A stretch of 64,000 nucleotides of DNA from Adiantum capillus-veneris (GCA_014529385.2 CM043959.1:93506529-93570528), one strand, 5' to 3'. Counted from the first letter of the stretch, positions 11,099 through 22,366 are shown. The notes: generated by a model not told the origin, from the sequence alone. Made by a program: numbers and translations.

Positions 11099-11833
11099 TG
11101 ATGCAACCAAAGTTGGTCCGAGCTAAAAAGTGGTCTATGCCAAGCAAAGGGTGCAGGCAGGTGCAATGCGGAAAGCTAGGGCAGGTACCAAGGTCCTGGG
11201 CAACCAAAGGGTAGCAGAAATGTATATCTAAAGCAGTTTTTAAAGCCAAGAGAGCTAAAATATGAGCCTGAATGGGATGAAAGATAAATATGCCCGATGT
11301 ATTGAGTCAGTGTTCTGAAAGGTAGTGTTCAATGTGCTCTAGAAACCAGTCTAGACGGCTTGTCAAATGGAACCCCGGTGCTCAAGATATTGCAGTTCAA
11401 AGATAGAGTGTGTAACAGATCCCCGACGGGCAGCGCAGCTAGGGACAGGTGGCCCAGGAAAATGTTAGCAGATAGATGCATAGAGCTCGAATTATGGAGC
11501 ATGCTTGTCTTCTAGGATTCTGAATTGGAGCTCGGAATAGCAAGTTATGATCAGTTGAAGCTTTATTCGGGGGTTAGGTTTGAGCCCACTTGACCGCATC
11601 AAAGGATGCGCCATCTGGCATCTTTTTGGCCTTGCCAAGTCTCTCGCTGATAGTGTGCATCATGTGGAGCTAGCACAAATTGATGGCTTCTCAATCGGAT
11701 ACTCGGTCCGCAAGATACAATGGTTCAAATGTGAGGGCCATTGTTCAAGAATGCAATGCTAGATGCCTTTTCTTGTTTTTCATGGCCTTGTTGGGCAGGC
11801 CTGGAAAAGTTGAGAACCGACGGGGATTATGTT
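11099..11833 (+). repeat. Y 5' LTR, first part
   Basis: It aligns with 22,548-23,253 of the intact Y 3' LTR and is interrupted by element T at ATGTT (11,829-11,833). It carries about 27 extra bases near 11,608 that the 3' LTR lacks. Confidence 0.83.
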
Positions 11834-11983
11834 TGTTGGAGCTATATATACCAACCCCCATGCTATATATAGCTAGGAGTCCCCACTATATATGTATACT
11901 CAGTGTGTGCTCTATACATACTTTGGGGTTTGCAATTGTGGTGTCGTCTCTCTCTCCTCTATCTAGTGCGTGGTTGTTCAACA
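11834..11983 (+). repeat. T 5' LTR (150 bp)
   Basis: TG...CA ends with a TGTTG/CAACA inverted terminus. It contains CTATATATAG near 11,864, a possible TATA element. It matches the 3' LTR at 147 of 150 positions by eye. Confidence 0.92.
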
Positions 11984-11996
11984 TGGTATCAGAGCT
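11984..11996 (+). promoter_or_regulatory. T primer-binding site, initiator tRNA-Met type
   Basis: TGGTATCAGAGCT follows the 5' LTR with no gap. It is the standard plant LTR-element primer site complementary to the 3' end of initiator tRNA-Met. Confidence 0.92.
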
Positions 11997-13668
11997 CACC
12001 GCATGCATTCTGTATCGAGCTATGGCTATGGAAACTCCCTGTGCCTTCAAGCATGAAGATAAGTTTTACATATTTCTTCTTGACTGTCGTTCTTGTATTT
12101 TGTTGTAGTTGGTTTGTTCTTGCGTTCTTTGTAGACAAGAATAGTTACGTTACAATCTCTCGGTTTTGGGTTCATGAGCGAGGAGGAAAACATAGGCAGA
12201 TGTCTGTGTGTGCACTGATTGCCCTCATTTGTGTGGCGTGTATCACTGCCTACAGAGCAATAGGCTCGTATCTGCCCAAGCGACTGCAGTAGTACTGCCT
12301 CGCGAAGAAACGATGTTATATTTAGCATTTTACTTGCAGGCTAATTTAAGAAAATACCAAGCTTTTAGTTTAATAGCAATAAGCGTGTCCGGCTACGTGG
12401 CTTGTTTGCGTTACTCTGCCTATGCCTATGTTGTATATTTCCTAAGTTTAGCACAACTCCATGGTGTGTCCATATCGCTGGTGGCGGCAGATAGAAACGA
12501 GCAGTCCAAATATGCCCACCCTCGCTTGTGGCTTGTCTGTGTAACTTAAGTCGATGGCAGCTAATGGCAGAATATGGTGATCAGGAGCCGCTCAAAAATT
12601 CCCCAGCGAAGCAATATATACCTCGTAGCACAAGCACAAACAATCCGTGTGCGAGATTCGTTCTCTAGCTTAATCTTCATATCTTAGTAATCATCATGTT
12701 TATTCAAGCTAATACAAGCCAAGGGTCTGTTAAGTATAGAACTGCCGAGGGTGATTCCGTGATATTCTGTGCGTGCTGTTCGGTTGGCAGCACGATGAGT
12801 TTTCAGCAGTAAGGAGCCGCGTACTGTTTGCTGCCATGCAAACTTTCTCCGCTTCCCATCTTGTTGCTCGGCCTATTGTCACAACTCTCGGTTTGCAGAT
12901 CTGGTTAGGCCGCTACGAGCTCTCAGGTATATTACGGTACATGTTGGCCTCAACAACAACATGCAAATCTGCCTGGGCCGCTACGTCTATGATGAGCTCG
13001 CTGCCGTCATGGCCGTACGCCAATCCCAGTGTTTAAGTGTGAGGAGAGACGACATGCTGATCAAATTTGCCTGGCTATTCTTGGCTGCCCTACGAGATTG
13101 GCTCGCTATTCTCAGTTGCCCTATGATGCTCCATTGCCTAGCTATTCTTGGCTGCCCTACGAGATTGGCTCAATATTCTCAGCTGCCCTATGATTCTCCT
13201 TTGCTATTTCTGGTTGCGCTTTGTGCATTATTTTCCCACCCAATGATTGTTGCGGCCTCTTATTGGTGAACTACACCAACATTGTAGCTTGCCTCAGCTA
13301 CAAGGCATCTCACGTAATCCCAAAGTCGGAATACTGGTAGTTATACTTATAAAACTATGGCATCTCACGTAATCGAAATAGGTCAGTGCTTATAAGAGGT
13401 CAACGTGCTATTTATTCATAAAAGCTAAGAGTTTATGGGCGCTGACGGTGTCTACAAGTCTCAGCCAGTTGATTTATTCATAGTTGGGGAATGGTTTTCT
13501 ATATCGTTTTGAGCGTACTCGACTGTTGTTTTATTTGGCTAAAGTTCTATACAAACTTTGAGCAATAGATTAGGCCTTCTTCACTAGGAATTGCCCTGCA
13601 ACCATCTCACCATACTTAGATTAAGCGGCAAGGTTCACCAAGATGACATATCGAGCTCCATGATGTCA
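11997..13668 (+). other. T internal leader, no clear gene
   Basis: A short frame from ATG 12,022 to 12,108 (starting MAMETPCAFKHEDKFYIF) sits where a copia-type gag would begin, but it ends after 28 codons. The rest shows no recognisable domain. A 67-bp unit is repeated about twice at 13,068-13,201, containing GGCTATTCTTGGCTGCCC. From 13,210 to 13,665 I see nothing identifiable. Confidence 0.5.
13068..13201 (+). repeat. 67-bp tandem repeat, about two copies
   Basis: Units start at about 13,068 and 13,135 and share CTATTCTTGGCTGCCCTACG and ATTCTCAG. A decayed third start follows. No function is apparent. Confidence 0.75.
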
Positions 13669-13927
13669 CACTACAAGAGGTTGTGTGCTCTTGTGACGCT
13701 GTTAGCGACGGAAATACACTGGGTTTTTATAACCCCTGGCGTCGCTAAAACCTTCGCTAATAGCGTCGCTACGAGAGCGTCGCTATATGCGTCACTATAG
13801 GCGTCGCTATATCCGTCGCTATATAGAGACGCTCATAGCGACGCTTATAGCGACGTTTACACAGAAGTCTATAGCGACGCTCATAGTGACGCTACAAAGC
13901 CATAAATAGCGACGGTTATAGTGACGC
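13669..13927. repeat. CACTA terminus and subterminal AGCGACG repeats
   Basis: After CACTACAAGAGG about fifteen copies of AGCGACG or its complement CGTCGCT occur in both orientations, many joined as GCGTCGCTATA. In En/Spm-type elements such subterminal repeats bind the TNPA protein and bring the ends together. No matching array is seen on the other side. Confidence 0.8.
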
Positions 13928-14308
13928 CCGAGAGAATTTTTTTTTTGGTGACAGGGCATTGAATGCCCTGCCACCCATCAACCATATTGTACTTGATTCA
14001 CTTTTTAAAAAAAGTGCAAGGGTAGATAATAGACCCAAAATAGTCACCCACAAGACGCATTGTTTGCAAAATTGACAAGCGTAAAATTGACAATTGTACA
14101 CATCATAGGCAAAATGAATTGATTGGAAAATGTAATAATGACAATTGTACAACATCATAGGCATAAAGAATTGATTGGCAAAATGAACTGCGGTGACAAA
14201 TGTAATAATATACATGGTTCAAAAAGACGTATAAAATCCGTCTCATGATACATAAGCTATGAGAAACCCTAAACTAATGCTATCTAGCTACGGCTAAACT
14301 GACGTCGT

Positions 14309-15613
14309 CTAGTCAAACGTCTCATCGCGTCCAAGCGGCGTATCTGTCGGATTCTGCAAAAAAAGACAATAAGATAGCTTTCAGTAGGTATAAACATATA
14401 ACGACATTTATAAAACAATACAAAAAATAGAAAAGAGTAAACCCTAATACTAACCATGCCGCCGCGAGAACTGAGAATGTCCATCAGGGCGTTTAAGCCC
14501 TTCCTGCCTGCGTACTCGCGCTCGTACGGTGTGGGATCACGTCCTGTCATCGACCACTGTCAAAACATACAAAGAATTCATTATGTTAGAATTAAAAAAC
14601 TCATAAACCCTAAACTATCAAACATAAAGAGCAATGCGAAAACACTTACAAAATCGGCCTCAAATGATGCCCATCCACCGCTCCCCAAGTGATGCGAGCT
14701 CCCTGCCTCTACTCGCGCTCTGGCTGCATCCTTTTGTTGCTTCCACTTGTCGGGATTCTCGCACGTTGCTTTCTTCGCATTCTACCAATCTTCTTTGGCC
14801 AGCCAATCTGGCCTATTCCACCCATGCTTGATTTCTTTTTGCACTTTGGAACGCTTGTGTTTGCAGTATTCGCGCATTCGAATCTTCATCACGTCTTCAT
14901 TGAAGCGCTGATCCCGTGTTGGAACGAGAAACTCATCATGAAGTATGCTGATGACTCTGTTTTTTAAATCACTTGGTACTTCACTCCATTTGTTTAGTAT
15001 GTAGTGTCTAAACAGCTGAGAGCAAAGACCACGCATGCGCGAGATCACCTTCTTGCCGTCATCATCCATGATGATGCCGCCGCTGAAGTCGACGGAGTAA
15101 GGCAAGCCCTCTGGCTGGTGACGCGTGAACCTGGGTGTCCCGGCAGGGATCTCTAGCGGCGTGTCGATGGGGGTACGGACGTCAGGTGTCTCCACCGACG
15201 TCTGGGCCCCGAAGCGAGGAGTGTCGAGTGGGGTGGCCCCTGGCGGAGTAGGTAGAGGTGTGTAGTTGCTAGGAACAGTCAGCCGTGCAAAACCTGGCGT
15301 AGATGGCGATACTGTGGCTGGTGTGGGGGCGGGCAAAGAAGGGGAGGGTAAAGAGCCTCGTCGAACACGAGGCGGTGTGGAAGCATCGGTGGCGGAATCC
15401 CCACAACAACCGCCACCGCCACCACTAGAGCGCCGGTGTCTAGACGAGTGTGAAGCTTGTCTCGTCGACGCCGAAGCTTCGGAGCGCGCCGAATGCTCCG
15501 AAATAGAGGGATATGCGGATGGAGTAGGAACGCGCGATGATGCGCCAGAGCGATGACGCTCCACGTACCACTGTCTCTGCTGCGGTGACAAAGAAGAAAG
15601 AAACTCCTCATCA
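14309..15613 (-). pseudogene. CACTA TNPA-like protein gene, three exons
   Basis: ATG at about 15,613 (MDDEEFLSSLSPQQRQW) follows an acceptor-like TGCAG. A Ser/Pro-rich first half (about residues 30-190) leads to a plant transposase domain with LFRHYILNKWSEVP. An in-frame TAG at 14,782-14,784 interrupts it, after which the frame goes on to a GTAAGT donor at 14,649. Exon 2 (14,556-14,455) encodes MTGRDPTPYEREYAGRKG. Exon 3 starts at 14,353 and ends at the TAG at 14,309. All junctions keep phase 0. The protein should bind the subterminal repeats. Only one disabling change was seen. Confidence 0.78.
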
Positions 15614-15955
15614 TCCATATCTGCATTAAACACACGAATATTTAAACTTAATATTGAATGAATAGAGTAGACAATGGCGCAAAGCCCATTAAATACAATG
15701 ACGTAATGACGCATATAAATACAATGACGCAATGAATTGAGTGATAGAAGAGGCAAGTCGAAAACTCAGAATTTTCAATCAAAAGATGTGAGTGCCGTGG
15801 AAGGTACTTAGAGAGCCAGAGCTTTTACAACCCGGAGCAAAATTGTTCAAATACAATATTTGTGGCTTTAAGAGATCTCTCTCTCATCCTCGCATAACTC
15901 AGCATAACTTCCTATATCTATATAGAGCTCTCCATTTAAACACATATCCTCTGTT
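15614..15955. other. Spacer between the two CACTA genes
   Basis: AT-rich spacer with short frames only. It may include the 5' untranslated part of the TNPA-like gene, because an acceptor-like TGCAG stands just before its ATG, and the lost 3' exons of TNP2. Nothing more can be supported. Confidence 0.4.
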
Positions 15956-17622
15956 TCATTTTGTAGCTCCTCTACATGCACCCCATATAGATGGTATGGA
16001 GTCTACATTGATCTCCTTTTGTGAGATCCATTGCACCAGCTTTGCAAGTTTGTAGATTGTGTTACAGATGTCGAGAGACAAACATCCCTCAATGGCAACC
16101 GGTAAAATAAATTGTAAAGTATGTGCAGCAATGATATTAAAGTCCACATTTTATGCAATGATATTAAAGTCCACTATGAACGTACCTGACACATTTTATG
16201 CCAATCGTGTGACTTCAAACCGGTAAGCTTTCCTTCTTTAGTAAAACACGTTCGGAGCGAGTGCATTACGCCAGTGGGGGTCCGCAAAGATCGAATGGTC
16301 TCTTTTACTTTGCGTTCTTGGGCTCCTGTGAAAATCCATGGTGCTTTAGGGAGTTTTACCGATCCATCAGACGCTGTTTGCGGCCAATATTGCTCCATAC
16401 GATCCACATTTCTAAGGTCAACTCTGGCTCCCAAAGTATCTTTCTTGCCGGTCAGATGGTCCCATAGTAGATTACCCACATTCTTGAATATGTGCATTGG
16501 ATCGAGCAAGTGATTGATCATGAGTCGGGGCTAGTATGGTAACTCGTACCATAGAGATAGTCGCTTCATCCCTGGAGGCAATCCGTCATCACACATCTCC
16601 TTCTGCTCTAACCATGCTTGTGCAGACATCCTTGGTGTCTCTCTTCCCAAAAAGCCGTCGCGTAACACATGATTCTCTGGAAGATACGCTTGATGACCTT
16701 CGTAGATTTGCTTCTTCAGTGAGGGTGCCCTACGTGCATTCAGTCTAGGTCCACATGTGACACATGCTCTGTATCCGCTTGTTTGAAGCCCTGCATGTAT
16801 ACACATGGTAATAGATCAACTATGGGAAAAAACAAGATTTACAGTGTCTGAGTGAGGAGTGTCAATAGATCACCTGAGCATTCTGTTAGCCCGGGATAGT
16901 CATGCATGGTCCACATTAGAATGCCTCTGATCAAAGCATTCCGTCGTCCTGTGTGTCGGCTCATATCCACCACCTCTATGCCAATCCACAATTGTTGTAG
17001 CTCTTCCAATAGTGGACGAAGATACACATCCATATTCCCCACTTTATATCGCCCTGGCACAATCAAGCTTAGCCATAGGTGCCCCTTCTTCGTAGTCAAC
17101 CACGGGGGAATGTTGTAGTTGACGATGACAACGGGCCATACACTGTAAGATGTTGATCTTTGACCAAATAAATTTACGCCATCCATAGCCAGGCCTAAGC
17201 GCAAATTTCGAGCTTCCCTGGCAAAATCCGACCATGTTCCATCTATGTTTCCAGGCTGCGCAATCTGCAGGAATTCGTAGCACACCATCCGAAGATTTAT
17301 TCTCCTCATGCCATGATGCTAGGGCGGCCATGGACTTACATTCGAAGAAATGCTTGATGCGAGGAAGCAGAGGAAAATGTCGCAAAACCTTTTGTGGAAT
17401 TTTTGTCCCGTGGAGATCTACTCGATATCTTTCGGAATCACATTTCAGACACTTCTCCATGTCTATGTATTCCCCTCTGAAAAGAATGCAGTCATTAGGA
17501 CAAGCGTGGATAGAATTGTAATCGATCCCCAAGTTTCGCAAAATCTTTCTTGCTTCATCTCGGGAATCTGGCATCACATTGTCAACTGGTAGTATGTACT
17601 CTTTAAGCAATCTACACAACAT
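15956..17622 (-). pseudogene. CACTA transposase TNP2 (Transposase_21 type)
   Basis: The catalytic transposase of CACTA elements, reading leftwards. Motifs in order are LGIDYNSIHACPNDC, KIPQKVLRHFPLLPR, VLRIPADCAAWK, LAMDGVNLFGQRSTSYSVWP, VNYNIPPWL, DVYLRPLLEELQQLW, GYRACVTCG, LLDPMHIFKNV, GLKSHDWHKMCQ and FILPVAIEG. A GT-AG intron at 16,873-16,791 joins exons in phase. Another probable intron starts after 16,186. One frameshift near 17,250 and a TAG at 16,531-16,533 (at the Trp of the family's LPYW) disable it. The N-terminal ~130 residues and the C-terminus are missing. Confidence 0.85.
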
Positions 17623-17877
17623 AAAAATACGATACAGTCGTGTAAAAATCTATCAGATCATTATACATTTAGAGTTTTATTAAAGTAAACTAATTGTAAT
17701 CTTCATCCATGGTTCAAGGTGATATTATGTGCTATGTCTTTATTTTCTCCATCGATGGTATACTAACGTGTGACACTGTTTTCATGTAAATCATGCATGT
17801 ATAGATGCAAGATTTACCAAGCCATGATCTACTGACTAGTCATCGTCTTGAGGTTTTGCAGATTTTGCTCAAAACTA
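17623..17877. other. Upstream of TNP2, no gene seen
   Basis: AT-rich sequence. A possible acceptor (TGTGTAG near 17,612) directly before the first TNP2 exon suggests an upstream exon once lay here, but I cannot find it. Confidence 0.35.
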
Positions 17878-18178
17878 GCGTCTTTGATGCCATGGTGCAT
17901 AAAGCCATGATGGCCATTACTGTTTTATAGTTTTTATTTGATTTGAAGAAAGCGTCTCCTATGTTATGATACGTAAAGCCATGATGATTGTTATTTCAAA
18001 GTTTTTTTTTCTTTTGAGTGTCTCTAATGCCATGGTGAATATCGTGATGCCATGATGACTATTGTTATGTTGAACGCGTCTCTCGTGCCATGGCACGTAA
18101 ATCCATGATGATTATTCCTATTTCAAAATTTTTATAAGCGTCTCTTATGCCATGGTACGTAAAGCCATGATGATGATA
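17878..18178 (+). repeat. Degenerate tandem repeat, five units of 58-74 bp
   Basis: Units start at 17,878, 17,952, 18,018, 18,076 and 18,138. They share GCGTCTCTTATGCCATGG and GTAAAGCCATGATGAT. It lies where the subterminal region of the missing CACTA end is expected, but the unit is unlike the AGCGACG repeats on the left. Confidence 0.75.
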
Positions 18179-18360
18179 GCTACCAATTGTGAAGATCTTG
18201 GGGGCTCCGATATGTTCATCACATCTCGGCTTTGTATATATATGTGCACACATGTGATTACATTGATATTAAATTTGTTTCTATGTTGTCTGCACATGTG
18301 ATTGCATCGGCATTATGTTCGTTTCTATTTCGTCTCTAGAGCGGCGTCGCGAACCGTCTC

Positions 18361-18730
18361 CAAGGACAATGTGATGTGTTTAATTCTAACCTTCGAGTAT
18401 CGATATGTTTCTTGAGTTGATATTGTTTACAGGATAAAAGTTACGCCAAGCAATGTGTAGAGGGGCTCAAAGATATTGAGGTGGCTCGATCAAAGATATG
18501 AAAGATGCTCAAAGATCTTGAAGAATTTGCATCAACTCAATTGTATATATAGGGTTATTGAACTTCCAAAGATGCTTGAATGCACACATTTTATTATGGA
18601 GTGATGTAGCTCCTCAAAAACGAATTTTGTAAACTTTGATAATTGTTAATATAACAGTGCATGTATATGGTGCTGTGGGTTTTTCCCTTGTACCCCCAAG
18701 AGTTTTTTCATCCACAGTTAGGGACTCCTA
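18361..18730 (+). other. T internal 3' region
   Basis: No ORF. Sequence near 18,681-18,702 (GTGGGTTTTTCCCTTG) resembles the 3' noncoding end often found in copia-type elements, directly upstream of the PPT. Confidence 0.45.
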
Positions 18731-18742
18731 TTTGAGTGGGGG
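18731..18742 (+). promoter_or_regulatory. T polypurine tract
   Basis: TTTGAGTGGGGG lies immediately before the 3' LTR. This is the plus-strand priming site of reverse transcription. Confidence 0.85.
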
Positions 18743-18892
18743 TGTTGGAGCTATATATACCAACCCCCATGCTATATATATCTAGGAGTCCCCACTATGT
18801 ATGTGTACTCAGTGTGTGCTCTATACATACTTTGGGGTTTGCAATTGTGGTGTCGTCTCTCTCTCCTCTATCTAGTGCGTGGTTGTTCAACA
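18743..18892 (+). repeat. T 3' LTR (150 bp)
   Basis: Same ends and length as the 5' LTR, followed by the second ATGTT target copy at 18,893-18,897. Confidence 0.92.
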
Positions 18893-19384
18893 ATGTTGAC
18901 CCAAGCCGATAATGCGAGTTTTCTGCCGTATCTTACTACTCGGATATTAGGCCTGGGACCAGCAAGTTGCACCTGTTTGAAAGTGGCAAAAAAAGGGTTT
19001 TTTGAGGCTTGCAATGTGAATTCAAAGGGGAGTCAAGGGGTGAGGCATCCAGGGGCTGCCATGTGGCACTGGGTAAATCCCATAGGCGGTGGACAGGGTA
19101 GGATGGCTATTGTATGCATGCAGGGCCATGACCCTCACAAGGCATGAAGCGAGGGGAGAAAGAGCTCCCTCTCTCGTTGGCTATGCCGTCTGCAGCGCTG
19201 GGCGCTGTGCTTGGCGCAAGGCGGCCTGTGGGTGCGCGATGATGATTTTGGCCGGCTTGGCGGCGGTGGACGGTGACGCGCTCGCTACGAAGGCCATTGC
19301 CAAGCGATTGATGACATGGCATGCACCAAATGCAGGCCATTTCACATGCAATGGGGCATTTTTTTGAATGGAAAATGCAAGGCA

Positions 19385-19406
19385 CCATTAGCGACATCAC
19401 TAATGG
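19385..19406. repeat. Inverted repeat in Y 5' LTR
   Basis: Ten-base arms CCATTAGCGA / TCACTAATGG around a two-base loop, one mismatch. The same site is perfect in the 3' LTR at 23,749-23,770. Confidence 0.7.
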
Positions 19407-19853
19407 TCCTATGAATAAGTAGGAGGGAAGTCCCATGGGAAGGAAAGATAAGAAGAGGGAGATTTCAAGGGCCGCCAGATGAGCTCATTCCAAGGGCGCC
19501 CGAGCCAAGGTAAGGCAAACAAAGACCGGAAAAAACAAGAGCAAGGGCAGGCCAAGACAAAGGGTGAGATGGGAGCCGACCAAAAGGGAGAAGAAGGAGA
19601 GAGAAACAGAGAGAGAGAAGGAAGGAGGGAGTCGTACCAAAGCTAGACCAAAGAGGCAGTGTAACCTAAGCTCCTGAGAAGGGGTAAAAAATGAGGGAAA
19701 CAAAAAAATAAAAGGTAAAAATGCATAGGGGGCAATAACGACATCACTAATGCCCCCCTCCCCCCCTCCACAAGTGCAAAGAAAGAGAGAGAGCAGATGA
19801 ATCCAGAGGCGGCTACCTCCTCCCAAAGTTACCAAATGTGGATGCAAAGTGGA

Positions 19854-19901
19854 CCAATCAGAGCCCAGATGCCCAAATTGAAAGGGGCACCCCTATATAA
19901 A
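19854..19901 (+). promoter_or_regulatory. Y 5' LTR core promoter
   Basis: CCAAT at 19,854-19,858 and CCCCTATATAAA with TATATAAA at 19,894-19,901. The same pair stands at the same spacing in the 3' LTR. This is the likely start of Y transcription. Confidence 0.7.
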
Positions 19902-20509
19902 TGATTTTTGAGACTTTTTTCATGCTTTTTGCCAGAGTAAGCTTCTTGCCAGGGCCTTGAGCAGGTGAACCTGCAGAGAGCCAATAGAGAGAGTGTGTGT
20001 GAGTCCTTGGGTTGGTTTTTGGCAGAGGAGTGTGCCTGCCAAACCCCTTTGTGTTTTTCTTGAAAATGGCCATGGTGATGGCTGTGCAAGCCTTTGTACA
20101 TGCCTTTTGAAGAGCAATGAAGCCACCACTGCCCTGTCTTATTGTTGTTTTCCCTTCTCCCCTTCTCTTTCTCTTGCTTTCATGTTTCCCATCGGTGTCA
20201 ACATTGTGAAAGTGTGTGCCCCCCCCGGACCGACGGTGTTTTGTGTGGGAGAGTGAGATTGAGCGGCTGGAGACAGACCGTGGGTGTAGGTGTGCATCGT
20301 GTGGTGGATTTGTGGAGTGTGTGAGCCTTGGGAAGAGAGTAGGCAGTGATCTGCTGGTGTGAAGTTGTGTTTTGAAGGTGTTTTCCGAGAGGATAGGGGT
20401 GTTGTGGATACCTTGAGCTATAGAGAGGCCCTTGTGTTTGTGTCGGGCAGAGGAGTGTGCTAATGCTCCTAGTTGAAGTCGAAATGGTGATTTTGGTGAT
20501 AGCAAAGGT

Positions 20510-22366
20510 GTGGCCTTTGAAGAGCAAGTGCTGCTAGTGATGGCTTGGGCGGGCTTTCCCATTTTCACTGGGGTTGAAGATGCGAAAACCTGGCTTCAAG
20601 ACTATGGATTGTTCGTGTTGGAAAGCGGTTTATTGAATGAAGATGGTGCGGTACAGGTGTTTCCGCTCCTAGTTTGTGGTAAAGCGAGGATATGGTTCGA
20701 TAGCCTGTGTGATGAAGAAAAGGAAGATTGTGAAGCCCTGGAGGCCGCTTTTCAAAGAAGATTTGTAGCGGATGCATAGTTGGATGAGGTAAAGGGAAAG
20801 CTGGACGTGTTGAAGCAAAGCTTGGAGGGTGATTTTCAAGCATTCGAATGGGAGTTCGAAGCCCTTTCGGGGAAATTGGTCAAGGTAGCTGCTGCAAAAA
20901 ATGCCACTTTTTAAAAGTTGAGTAAATTCATGGATTGCTTGCATGAGGAGGTGCGTGATAAGGTGGAGATAGATGGCCATGTGGCATATGAAGAGGCGAT
21001 AGCTCTAGCGAAAGGGCGTACCAAAAAGATTTTGAAGAAGAGCGAGGCTAGGCAAGTTTTTTCAGGCGCAATGATGCCAAGGCAGTGTAATGCGGTGGTA
21101 GCCGAGTCACAGATGGTGCAAAGAGAAGTGCAAGTGCAGGAAGAACCAAGGGTTATTTGGTTACAGAAGGATAGGGTGGTTCCTATGCCGAAGATGCCGG
21201 CTAGAGCGATTCTAATGGTGGAGGAAGTGCAGGTGGTTCCAAAGTGGACAAAGGATGTGCTTTCAAGTTTGAGTGCGGCTGTAGAAGCTCCATTGGAGTG
21301 TGGTAAAGAGCAAAGAGTGCGGTTTGTAGATGACGTTGAAGCGGTGAATCTAGAGGAGATTTCTAAGCTTGAAACCAAGGAGGAGATTGAGTCGAGTGAC
21401 AGTAGTTTTATGGACGCAGATACGAGTTGGGAGATCGAGTCATCTCAATCCAGGTATTATGAGTTCGACCTCTTACATGTGGGTGGAGAAGCAGTAAATG
21501 TGTGTGAGGAGCAGCATGAAGAGCAAGCCGAGATGCCTAGTGCAGACCAAATGGAGCAGTCTAGACCTACAAATGGTGATGTGCAGGTTAAGCTGGTGTG
21601 CAGTGACGTGCTAATGACTATGTTGGTGAAGGTAGCTGTGGAATGTGCCATGGTGGTGCAACATGTGCAAAGTTTTTCCAGGAGGAATATAGCAGTCATG
21701 CCCATGGAAGAAGACAAGGAGAATTCAATAGAGAAAGATTTTCTCTCTTCTTTAGAGCTGGATGATGCAGCAATAGAAGAGTAGGTGATTGTAGCCGGCA
21801 AGCAGGTGGTGCTTATAGACCTTGAAGGGCCAGTTGACGAGGAAGGGCTTGGCGATGCTGGAATTGAGTGCATGGCAGGTGAGAAGGGAAATGCGGAGTC
21901 AAAGATAGAGGTGATTCCTATGCAGTCAATGCACTCTATGACAGGTGATACGGATTCCAAGGCAGTGTCCAAGCTTTCCAAGGAGGTCTATGAGTGGTGG
22001 TTGAAAGGGATGCTGATCAAAACAGCTATGCAGTGTGCCGCTAAGCAGGTACATGATCTACTAGACGAGAATCTAGCTTTACATGGTTGGGAGGGTGGGT
22101 TAAGTATGTTATGTTTGTACGGTCTACTTGGTACAAGCGATGGTGCAAGTATGTTTTTGGATGGTGGACACGATGGTGCTCTATTTGGTGTTCTTGGAGG
22201 TGCTTGGTTGCGAGTGGGCAGTTTGCCAATAAATGCTTGGAGTGGTGGAAGTATGATGCTGACAGTTTGGATATGCAGCTGGTTTTGTGCCTTGGTGTGG
22301 CACTATGCAAGGGTGTTAGAGGTCGGCGAAAGAGACCAATGCAAGGTGTTTGACCCAGGAGGTTGA
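20510..22366 (+). pseudogene. gag: Y gag-like gene, 619 codons, three internal stops
   Basis: One frame with no frameshift runs from ATG 20,510 to TGA 22,364-22,366. It is broken by TAG (20,777), TAA (20,912) and TAG (21,782). The N-terminus is a retrotransposon gag domain: WLQDYGLFVLESGLL, VFPLLVCGKARIWFDSL and LEAAFQRRF. The middle is acidic and Glu/Ser-rich and the end reads VFDPGG. No zinc knuckle, protease, RT or integrase follows. It would supply capsid protein only. Frame retention over 1.8 kb with only nonsense changes suggests the gene was in use until fairly recently. Confidence 0.75.

Larger units (their letters stand above)
13666..18360 (-). mobile_element. CACTA (En/Spm-type) transposon in T, one end found
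   Basis: The left terminus is CACTACAAGAGG at 13,669, preceded by TCA (a possible 3-bp TSD). Subterminal AGCGACG repeats follow at 13,697-13,927. Two genes on the minus strand encode a TNPA-like (PF03004 type) protein and a TNP2 (Transposase_21 type) protein. A second terminus reading ...TAGTG is not visible before T's 3' LTR, so the right limit given is only the end of plausible transposon sequence. The element is truncated or was carried incompletely. Confidence 0.75.
11829..18897 (+). mobile_element. LTR element T (150-bp LTRs, TRIM/LARD-like)
   Basis: T spans 11,834-18,892. It has two 150-bp LTRs starting TGTTGGAG and ending TTCAACA, differing at three positions by eye. A perfect 5-bp TSD, ATGTT, lies at 11,829-11,833 and 18,893-18,897. 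The Y 3' LTR shows the undisturbed site with a single ATGTT at 23,249-23,253. The PBS is directly after the left LTR and a PPT directly before the right one. No RT or integrase is seen. The inside is mostly a CACTA transposon. The similar LTRs make this a young insertion relative to its surroundings. Confidence 0.93.
18898..20475 (+). repeat. Y 5' LTR, second part
   Basis: It aligns with 23,254-24,853. The two LTRs agree closely until about 20,440. The last ~35 bases are poorly conserved, so the end at 20,475 is uncertain. Without T the whole 5' LTR is about 2.31 kb against 2,306 bp for the 3' LTR. Confidence 0.8.

Noticed and set aside
15266..15556. 96-codon plus-strand ORF opposite the TNPA-like gene
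   Set aside because: Shadow of the Ser/Pro-rich minus-strand exon.
17878..18178. CRISPR-like array
   Set aside because: Units are contiguous degenerate tandem repeats without unique spacers, in a plant transposon.
19107..20843. Numerous minus-strand ORFs of 90-236 codons in the Y LTR
   Set aside because: Antisense of LTR and gag sequence, low complexity, and not conserved between the two LTRs.
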